Positions 1 to 4,039 of a stretch of 5,308 nt of DNA are shown here, in pieces. A program made the position numbers and the translations under genes. The notes below the pieces were generated by a model. It saw only the letters and a program-made list of their open reading frames with translations, did no database searches and had not been told where the DNA came from. The number at the start of each line of letters is the position of its first letter. Position 1 is the stretch's first letter. This DNA comes from Clostridiales bacterium (GTDB lineage: Bacteria > Bacillota > Peptococcia > Peptococcales > Peptococcaceae), in contig QAKL01000044.1 of NCBI GenBank assembly GCA_003343815.1, positions 1 through 5,308 on the forward strand, read 5' to 3'.

Positions 1-404
1 AAAACAGCAATATTGGGTGCGATGTCGGAAAAATATATTCCACCGGAGAAATGGGCTAAAAGATGCGCGTCGTCCCAGGAGGGGACGGAGATGAGCTCGG
101 CGGTGTTTGGCGCGGTGTGCGTCTCGACGAGCGCGCTTAATAGACGGCTGTGCGCTTTATCCAAAAAAAGCGAACCTAAGCCCTCAGCTAAAATCGGCTG
201 GTTACGCCAGCGCGGATCCTGCAGGCAAGCGGTGATTTGCGCATGATCTGACCAATCGGCTAACGAAGTACCGCTCAAAATTAACCCATCGATGGCTTGC
301 CAGTCGGCGTTTTCATCTAAAATAAGACAGTCGAAACCAAGAGCGCTAAGTATATGCAGTTTTTGTTTGATTAATATAGTGTTTCCCGCCAGTCCGATCA
401 GCAT
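1..404 (-). CDS. PdxT-like class I glutamine amidotransferase homologue, probably catalytically inactive (3' end missing)
   Basis: The visible part is 134 codons from the ATG at 404-402, open to the window edge, so the C-terminus is missing. The start is supported by a near-perfect AAGGAGGT (411-418) six bases upstream. Residues 3-23 align without gaps to the beginning of PdxT, the glutaminase subunit of pyridoxal 5'-phosphate synthase. 'IDGLILSG' (38-45) matches the PdxT 'DGLILPGG' strand, 'PILAEGLGSL' (70-79) sits where PdxT has 'PMFGTCAGLI', and 'FSGGIYFSDIAPNIAV' (119-134) resembles 'FTGVFIRAP...'. The nucleophilic Cys of the GTCAG elbow is Gly75, and the oxyanion GG pair is Gly45-Thr46. 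I therefore infer a degenerate or repurposed amidotransferase fold without glutaminase activity. It follows dnaA on the same strand but behind a terminator. A weak promoter-like pair, TTGCAC (449-454) and TACATT (424-429), has a poor 19-bp spacer. The fold assignment is from remembered family motifs; the function is unknown. Confidence 0.6.
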   Translation of the reverse strand, partial: MLIGLAGNTILIKQKLHILSALGFDCLILDENADWQAIDGLILSGTSLADWSDHAQITACLQDPRWRNQPILAEGLGSLFLDKAHSRLLSALVETHTAPNTAELISVPSWDDAHLLAHFSGGIYFSDIAPNIAV

Positions 405-410
405 CGGCTC

Positions 411-418
411 ACCTCCTT
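411..418 (-). promoter_or_regulatory. Ribosome binding site of the PdxT-like gene
   Basis: The minus strand reads AAGGAGGT, followed by a six-base spacer to the ATG at 404-402. This is a near-full match to the anti-Shine-Dalgarno sequence. It shows that the reading frame is preceded by a real initiation signal and fixes its start. Confidence 0.8.
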
Positions 419-452
419 GGTTTAATGTATGCCGCAAAATTTATTCTTGTGC

Positions 453-480
453 AAAAAAGCCGGCTCTTAATTAGAGCCGG
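453..480 (-). terminator. Rho-independent terminator of dnaA
   Basis: CCGGCTCT (460-467) pairs with AGAGCCGG (473-480) around a five-base loop. On the minus strand the stem is followed by CTTTTTT (453-459). The dnaA TAA (469-467) lies at the loop-stem junction, and the last sense codons of dnaA form the 5' arm. Termination is thus built into the end of the coding sequence and separates dnaA from the PdxT-like gene. Confidence 0.9.
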
Positions 481-1888
481 TAAGTTGGTTTTTGATATTG
501 TTGATCGTGGCTTGTAATGATAAATCGGTTTTTAAATCGCTGGCGATGCGCTCGCAGGCGTGGATGACGGTAGAGTGGTCGCGTCCTCCGAAATATTCGC
601 CGATTTTGGGCAGGGAAAGGTCAGTCATATCGCGGCAGAGATACATGGCGATTTGTCTGGGATAGGCGATGTTGCGGTTGCGCTTTTTGGCAGAGAACTC
701 GTCCACTTTGATATTATAAATCTCGGCGACTTTCTGCTTTATGACCTCGGGGGTGATGACGATATTTGCCGTGGTGGGAATGATGCTTTGCAGGCATTCT
801 TTAGCTAAATCAATATCGATCGTGCGATGATTGAGCGAGGAGAAAGCAGCTAAACGCACCAAAGCACCCTCTAACTCACGAATACTCGACTGGGTGTTTT
901 CGGCGATGTAGTAGGCTACCGAGTCAGGCAGTTCCAAATTTTCATCCTGCGCTTTTTTGCGCAAAATAGCGACGCGTGTCTCAAAATCCGGCGCTTGAAT
1001 ATCGGTAATCAAGCCCCATTCGAAACGGGTGCGTAAGCGCTCCTCCAATGTAGGTATTTCCTTGGGCGGACGGTCGCTGGAGATGATGATTTGCTTATTG
1101 GCTTCATGCAGGGCGTTAAAGGTGTGAAAAAATTCCTCCTGCGTGCCCTCTTTATCTTTCAAAAACTGAATATCGTCAATCAAAAGGATGTCCACTTTGC
1201 GGTATTTATCGCGGAATTTGGACATGTTGCTATTTTTGATGCTTTCGATAAAGTCAATCATGAAGTTTTCGCTGGAAATATAGACAACCTTGATATTTTT
1301 ATTGTGCTTTAAAACTTCGTGCGCCGTGGCTTGCATCAAGTGAGTTTTGCCCAGTCCCGGGTTGCCGTAGATGAAAAGCGGGTTATAGGTGCGTTTATTG
1401 GAAAAATTAGAAATGATGTTATTGGCGACAGCCTCGCAGGCGGCGTAGGCAAAATTGTTGCCTTTGCCGATGACAAAGGAGTCGAAAGTGTATTTGGGAT
1501 TTAGATTAAAATTGCTGAAATCCAGCTGTTCCTGAAAAAGCGGCTCGGTAAAGACAGGCTCTTCTTTGATCGGGCAGGCGGGAGCGTTGCTTGCTTTGGG
1601 TAAAAGCTCGGCGGCTAAAGTATCGGCACCGGTTTCTTTAGGTGTGATGAAGGTTAATTTGATATTGTGCTCCAAAAGCTCCTCTAAATTTTTTTGCAGG
1701 ATGTGGTAGTAGCTGTTTTCCAAAGTATTTTTGCAGTATTCGTTAGGCGTTTTGATGACCAAAGTATCGCCGTAGTAAGCCATTAATTCCGTATCTTTAA
1801 ACCAAGTGTCAAAGGTAGGCTTGGAAACATCGTGGCGGGTGATTTCCAAGGCCTGTTCCCATATTTTAGCGAGCTGTAATTCAAACAT
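467..1888 (-). CDS. dnaA: Chromosomal replication initiator protein DnaA
   Basis: DnaA is the AAA+ initiator that binds DnaA boxes, opens the origin and loads the helicase. The protein is 473 aa, complete and of usual length. Domain I (about 1-80, starting MFELQLAKIWEQALE) is the oligomerisation and helicase-contact domain; a linker of about 45 residues follows. The AAA+ core has Walker A GNPGLGKT (175-182), Walker B ILLIDD (234-239), sensor I around IIISSDRPP (267-275), an arginine-finger region LRTRF (285-289, Arg288 the likely finger) and a sensor II arginine in SSIRELEGA (Arg338). Domain IV carries the DnaA signature GRDHSTVIHACERI (435-448) for duplex DNA binding. The frame stays open to 2035, but the ATG at 1888-1886 is chosen because homologues begin there and GGAGGT (1895-1900) lies six bases upstream. 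It diverges from rpmH across the origin. Two promoters, one covered by DnaA boxes, suggest autoregulation. Unusually, dnaN does not follow. Confidence 0.98.
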   Translation of the reverse strand: MFELQLAKIWEQALEITRHDVSKPTFDTWFKDTELMAYYGDTLVIKTPNEYCKNTLENSYYHILQKNLEELLEHNIKLTFITPKETGADTLAAELLPKASNAPACPIKEEPVFTEPLFQEQLDFSNFNLNPKYTFDSFVIGKGNNFAYAACEAVANNIISNFSNKRTYNPLFIYGNPGLGKTHLMQATAHEVLKHNKNIKVVYISSENFMIDFIESIKNSNMSKFRDKYRKVDILLIDDIQFLKDKEGTQEEFFHTFNALHEANKQIIISSDRPPKEIPTLEERLRTRFEWGLITDIQAPDFETRVAILRKKAQDENLELPDSVAYYIAENTQSSIRELEGALVRLAAFSSLNHRTIDIDLAKECLQSIIPTTANIVITPEVIKQKVAEIYNIKVDEFSAKKRNRNIAYPRQIAMYLCRDMTDLSLPKIGEYFGGRDHSTVIHACERIASDLKTDLSLQATINNIKNQLTGSN

Positions 1889-1904
1889 GACAGGACCTCC
1901 AAGC

Positions 1905-1932
1905 GTGGCAGTAATAAAGTGGCAGTAATAAA
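1905..1932. repeat. Perfect tandem duplication of a 14-bp unit in the dnaA leader
   Basis: GTGGCAGTAATAAA occurs twice back to back (1905-1918 and 1919-1932) with no mismatch. It lies a few bases upstream of the dnaA Shine-Dalgarno sequence (1895-1900), downstream of both predicted dnaA promoters, so it is transcribed as leader RNA. It is either a recent slippage duplication or a repeated binding site; the sequence cannot decide between these. Confidence 0.85.
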
Positions 1933-1972
1933 TATGTAGCAATTTGTCGAAATATGTATCGGCGCAGTAGAT

Positions 1973-2001
1973 ATCATAGCAAAGATGCCCGCTATATGCA
2001 A
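1973..2001 (-). promoter_or_regulatory. dnaA proximal promoter P1 (sigma-A type, extended -10)
   Basis: On the minus strand TTGCAT (2001-1996) is followed by a 17-bp spacer and TATGAT (1978-1973), with TGC immediately before the -10 as an extended -10 element. Transcription would start near 1966, giving a leader of about 80 nt. The block TTTGCTATGATAT (1983-1971) is repeated exactly at the distal promoter. I see no good DnaA box within P1, so it may be the constitutive promoter (inference). Confidence 0.65.
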
Positions 2002-2046
2002 TAGAAAAATATGAATAAGCAAGCAATTTTTGCAAAAATTACGGAC

Positions 2047-2159
2047 AAAAAATGAGCGCTCTTTGAACGCTTTGGCGCTAAAGTTGTTGATATGTGTATA
2101 TCATAGCAAAAAATCCACAACTTATCAACAGGAAAATGTGTATAAAGCGCTCATTTTTT
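2047..2159. repeat. 14-bp perfect inverted repeat flanking the DnaA-box cluster and dnaA P2
   Basis: AAAAAATGAGCGCT (2047-2060) is repeated in inverted orientation as AGCGCTCATTTTTT (2146-2159), separated by 85 bp. The interval contains dnaA P2, four or five DnaA-box-like 9-mers and a partial palindrome with a related core (CTTTGGCGCTAAAG, 2070-2083). The arms each have the self-complementary core AGCGCT. It could be a looping operator pair or an extrudable structure at the origin; no function is established here. Confidence 0.8.
2100..2128 (-). promoter_or_regulatory. dnaA distal promoter P2, overlapped by DnaA boxes
   Basis: On the minus strand TTGATA (2128-2123), a 17-bp spacer and TATGAT (2105-2100) form a sigma-A promoter with an extended TGC -10. 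The 13-bp block TTTGCTATGATAT (2110-2098) is identical to that of P1. The DnaA box TTATCAACA (2122-2130) covers the whole -35, and the weaker AAATCCACA (2111-2119) lies in the spacer. DnaA binding should therefore exclude RNA polymerase, which would give negative autoregulation. Transcription would start near 2093, giving a leader of about 205 nt. Confidence 0.6.
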
Positions 2160-2221
2160 AAAAAATATCCACATTATACACAAGTGCGGCGCGGCTATGC
2201 GAACTAATAACTTATTTTATG

Positions 2222-2270
2222 AAAAAACAGGCATAAAAAGGCGAAAAAAAGCTGAAAAAAATTATTTTTT
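2222..2270. other. Phased A-tracts, predicted bent DNA upstream of the rpmH promoter
   Basis: A-tracts at 2222-2227, 2235-2239, 2244-2250 and 2255-2261 are followed by a T-tract at 2265-2270. Their centres are about 12.5, 10, 11 and 9.5 bp apart, close to the helical repeat, so the DNA is expected to be intrinsically curved. The block 2258-2268 (AAAATTATTTT) matches the UP-element core AAAWWTWTTTT, though it lies about six bases nearer the -35 than the canonical distal subsite. Confidence 0.6.
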
Positions 2271-2273
2271 CTC

Positions 2274-2302
2274 TTGACCGCAGGCTGTGGATAAGATATA
2301 AT
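2274..2302 (+). promoter_or_regulatory. rpmH operon promoter with a DnaA box in its spacer
   Basis: TTGACC (2274-2279), a 17-bp spacer and TATAAT (2297-2302) form a near-consensus sigma-A promoter, with an A/T-rich UP-like element just upstream. The spacer contains TGTGGATAA (2286-2294), the exact complement of the consensus DnaA box TTATCCACA. DnaA bound here should compete with RNA polymerase, so expression of L34 and perhaps the downstream genes may follow DnaA activity (inference). Transcription would start near 2309. Confidence 0.85.
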
Positions 2303-2341
2303 TTGTAATGGACTGTTAGATTAATTGGGAGGTGCTTACAA

Positions 2342-2476
2342 ATGAAAAGAACATATCAGCCGAAAAATCGCAAACATAAAAGAGTGCATGGCTTCAGAGC
2401 AAGAATGTCCAGTCCGACCGGACGCAATGTATTGAAAAGAAGAAGAGCAAAAGGCAGAAAAGTATTGAGCGCATAA
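2342..2476 (+). CDS. rpmH: 50S ribosomal protein L34
   Basis: This is a complete 44-aa protein, the usual L34 length. It starts MKRTYQPKNRKHKRVHGF and ends RRRAKGRKVLSA, with the family's very basic composition and the conserved HGFRARM and GRNVLKRRR blocks (residues 16-22 and 27-35). L34 is a structural component of the large ribosomal subunit. The ATG is preceded by GGGAGGTG (2327-2334) with a seven-base spacer. It is the first gene of the rightward operon, has a near-consensus promoter, and is followed by a hairpin plus T-run that probably limits readthrough into rnpA. Confidence 0.98.
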   Translation: MKRTYQPKNRKHKRVHGFRARMSSPTGRNVLKRRRAKGRKVLSA

Positions 2477-2486
2477 TTGCCGCTTC

Positions 2487-2543
2487 AGCCTGCCCAGAGA
2501 TTTGTCCGCGTGCGGTAAATTTCCGGCAGGCTTGTTCTTTTTT
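2487..2543 (+). terminator. Intergenic terminator or attenuator between rpmH and rnpA
   Basis: AGCCTGCC (2487-2494) pairs perfectly with GGCAGGCT (2525-2532). The 30-base interior can itself fold through CCGC/GCGG (2506-2509 and 2512-2515), extended by ATTT/AAAT (2500-2503 and 2517-2520). The outer stem is followed by TTGTTCTTTTTT (2532-2543). With no clear separate rnpA promoter visible, partial termination here would lower RnpA-YidC-Jag output relative to L34. Termination efficiency cannot be judged from sequence. Confidence 0.65.
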
Positions 2544-2564
2544 GCTTGATTTGGAGATGAAGAA

Positions 2565-2900
2565 ATGCTGCCTAAAGCTTATCGGGTAAGAAAAAACAGT
2601 GAATTCACGAAAATCTATCAAGACAGTCGTTCCTTTGCGGCCAGAAATATTGTGCTTTTTGTCCGTAAAAGAGAAGATAGCGAGTTGAAAATAGGATTCA
2701 GCGTTTCGAAGAAAAACGGCAAAGCACATGAGCGCAATTTGATTAAACGCAGGCTGCGGGCGGCGGCCAAGGAATATTTGACGGAAATTTCCCGTGGGTA
2801 TGATTTGGTTTTTTTAGCGCGCGCACCGATTAAAAAGGCAAATTATCAGGAGATAAAGCGCGATATGAGCTATCTTTTAAAGAAGAGTGGGGTTTTATGA
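2565..2900 (+). CDS. rnpA: Ribonuclease P protein component
   Basis: RnpA is the protein cofactor of the RNase P ribozyme that matures tRNA 5' ends. The protein is 111 aa, normal for the family. The N-terminal MLPKAYRVRKNSEFTKIY is typical, as are FSVSKK (45-50) and the basic signature helix ERNLIKRRLR (56-65), which contacts the RNA. The RNR motif reads RNL (57-59); this third position varies in the family, so I do not regard the protein as defective. The ATG follows GGAGATG (2553-2559) by five bases. The stop overlaps the yidD start in an ATGA junction, indicating translational coupling. It sits at its conserved place directly after rpmH. Confidence 0.97.
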   Translation: MLPKAYRVRKNSEFTKIYQDSRSFAARNIVLFVRKREDSELKIGFSVSKKNGKAHERNLIKRRLRAAAKEYLTEISRGYDLVFLARAPIKKANYQEIKRDMSYLLKKSGVL

Positions 2901-3121
2901 GAGCGTGGCCGAAAAAGATTCTGTTAGGGATGATTACATTTTACCGTAAAAATATTTCAGGCTTAAAAAAGTATCCCAGCTGTCGTTTTGTACCGACGTG
3001 CTCTCAGTATGCTTATGAGGCGGTAAGCAAATACGGCGCTTTGAAAGGCGGGTATTTGGCTGTGCGCCGCATATTAAAATGTAATCCTTTTCATGCCGGA
3101 GGGTACGACCCAGTGCCATAA
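2897..3121 (+). CDS. yidD: Membrane protein insertion efficiency factor YidD
   Basis: The protein is 74 aa, a usual YidD length. The YidD family is recognised by CRFVPTCSQYA (29-39) and LKCNPFHAGGYDPVP (60-74), together with the intervening ALKGGYLAVRRI segment (48-59). Conserved cysteines are at 29, 35 and 62. The N-terminal part (about 5-20) is amphipathic and probably associates with the inner face of the membrane. In E. coli YidD assists YidC- and Sec-dependent insertion of membrane proteins. The gene overlaps rnpA by four bases (ATGA) and precedes yidC by 65 bases. Confidence 0.96.
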   Translation: MRAWPKKILLGMITFYRKNISGLKKYPSCRFVPTCSQYAYEAVSKYGALKGGYLAVRRILKCNPFHAGGYDPVP

Positions 3122-3150
3122 AATGGAAAATATTAGATATCCGGGAATAC

Positions 3151-3189
3151 AGGAGGTGAAGGCCTGTAATCGTTTACAGGTGAAGATTG
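3151..3189 (+). promoter_or_regulatory. Unusual yidC translation start: remote Shine-Dalgarno, hairpin, TTG
   Basis: A very strong AGGAGGTGA (3151-3159) lies 27 bases before the TTG start (3187-3189), far beyond normal spacing. Between them CCTGTAA (3163-3169) and TTACAGG (3174-3180) form a 7-bp hairpin with a TCGT loop, extendable by a G-U pair (3162/3181). Folding leaves about seven bases (3160-3161 plus 3182-3186) between the strong site and TTG, an ideal spacing. A second, weaker AGGTGA (3178-3183) is only three bases from TTG and is partly inside the stem. In-frame stops at 3157 and 3181 rule out a start further upstream. Confidence 0.6.
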
Positions 3190-3999
3190 GCATATATTAG
3201 AGAGTTTTTCACATTTATTATTGACAAGCTCTTTGAGCTGACAAATGTGATCGGATTTCCCAGTTATGCTTTGGCTGTAATTTTGATCGCGATTATTATT
3301 AAGGTTATCTTGTATCCGTTAACCTTAAAACAAATGCGTTCTACTTTGGGAATGCAGGAAATTCAGCCGAAGATGCAGGAATTGCAGAAAAAATATCAGA
3401 ACAATCCGGAGAAATTAAATAAGGCGATGGCTGAGCTATATAAAGAGCACGATGTCAAGCCTGCTGCCGGATGTTTGCCGTTACTGATTCAAATGCCGAT
3501 TTTAATCGGTTTGTATCAGGCGATGCGGACTTACGAATTTACCAATTTGGATTATGCGGGCTTCTTTTGGATTCCGAATTTAGCGGAGAAAGATCCTTAT
3601 TATATACTGCCTATTTTAGTAGCGCTGTCTATGTTTTTGCAGCAGAAAATTTCGATGGTGGGCATGGATGATAACCCGACCATGAAAATGATGCTTTACA
3701 TCATGCCGTTAATGATCGGCTGGATGTCGATCAGTTTTCCGTCCGGCTTGTGCTTGTACTGGGTAATGTTCTCTATTATGGGTATCGTCCAGCAGTATGT
3801 TTTAAACGATAAGCGAAAAAAAGAATTGGCGATCAGAGCTGAAAAAGCCGAAGCCGAGCGTTTGGAGAGAGAACGTATCAAAGAAGAGCAGAGATTGCGC
3901 GGACAGGCTCCGAGTAAAAAGAAACAGAAAAAAGCGAAGCCTAAGGCTGAGTATATCAAAAAGACTCCGACACCATCTGATAGTGAGGAGCAGAAATAA
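3187..3999 (+). CDS. yidC: Membrane protein insertase YidC (YidC2/OxaA type)
   Basis: YidC inserts and folds membrane proteins, alone or with SecYEG. The protein is 270 aa, the short form without the large extracytoplasmic domain of proteobacterial YidC. I see no lipobox signal peptide. Membrane segments are at about 24-46 (start of the YidC2 core), 95-113 (GCLPLLIQMPILIGLYQAM), 138-152 and 168-205, which appears to hold two. The amphipathic cytoplasmic hairpin lies at about 50-93 (MQEIQPKMQELQKKY). Lys39, just before ILYPL, occupies about the position of the conserved hydrophilic-groove arginine. The C-terminal tail (about 207-258) is highly charged, first a coiled-coil-like E/R/K stretch and then lysine-rich, as expected for ribosome contact. 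TTG is the start because an in-frame TGA lies two codons upstream. The stop is 40 bases before jag. Confidence 0.96.
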   Translation: MAYIREFFTFIIDKLFELTNVIGFPSYALAVILIAIIIKVILYPLTLKQMRSTLGMQEIQPKMQELQKKYQNNPEKLNKAMAELYKEHDVKPAAGCLPLLIQMPILIGLYQAMRTYEFTNLDYAGFFWIPNLAEKDPYYILPILVALSMFLQQKISMVGMDDNPTMKMMLYIMPLMIGWMSISFPSGLCLYWVMFSIMGIVQQYVLNDKRKKELAIRAEKAEAERLERERIKEEQRLRGQAPSKKKQKKAKPKAEYIKKTPTPSDSEEQK

Positions 4000-4039
4000 A
4001 GCTTGTTTGACTGATGGGTAAAGTAAAAGGAGTAAGAAA

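Larger units (their letters stand above)
2085..2294. other. oriC: Chromosomal origin of replication (oriC) with DnaA-box cluster and AT-rich region
   Basis: Against the consensus TTATCCACA, one perfect box lies at 2286-2294 (minus orientation). One-mismatch boxes are TTATCAACA (2122-2130, plus), TTATACACA (2145-2137, minus), ATATCCACA (2165-2173, plus) and TTATACACA (2174-2182, plus). The last two are directly abutting in the same orientation. Two-mismatch candidates are at 2085-2093, 2093-2101 and 2111-2119. A GC-rich patch (2183-2195) follows, then a stretch with only 13 G/C in 66 bases (2205-2270), a candidate unwinding element. This box / GC patch / AT-rich order resembles the B. subtilis unwinding side, although there it lies downstream of dnaA. 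The divergent dnaA/rpmH context strongly supports oriC. The exact unwinding site is inferred. Confidence 0.88.

Noticed and set aside
157..165. DnaA-box-like TTATCCAAA inside the PdxT-like gene
   Set aside because: It is a single one-mismatch 9-mer within coding sequence, isolated from the cluster, and expected by chance in this base composition.
13..474. Two short plus-strand frames opposite the PdxT-like gene
   Set aside because: They lack start signals and recognisable motifs, while the minus strand has an open frame with a near-perfect ribosome binding site and family resemblance.
1889..2035. A 49-codon N-terminal extension of dnaA in the same frame
   Set aside because: Homologues start at MFELQLAKIW, a good Shine-Dalgarno precedes that ATG, and the extension covers the tandem repeats and promoter P1 rather than conserved protein.
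2173..2178. A minus-strand TATAAT as a third dnaA promoter
   Set aside because: No -35-like hexamer lies 16-18 bp upstream, and the sequence is explained by the overlapping DnaA box TTATACACA.
2394..2729. A 111-codon minus-strand frame across rpmH and rnpA
   Set aside because: It is antisense to two well-conserved genes, has no recognisable motif or ribosome binding site, and is explained as a shadow of their base composition.
2565..2900. RnpA RNR motif reading RNL as a sign of loss of function
   Set aside because: The third residue of the motif varies in the family, and the surrounding basic helix and length are intact.
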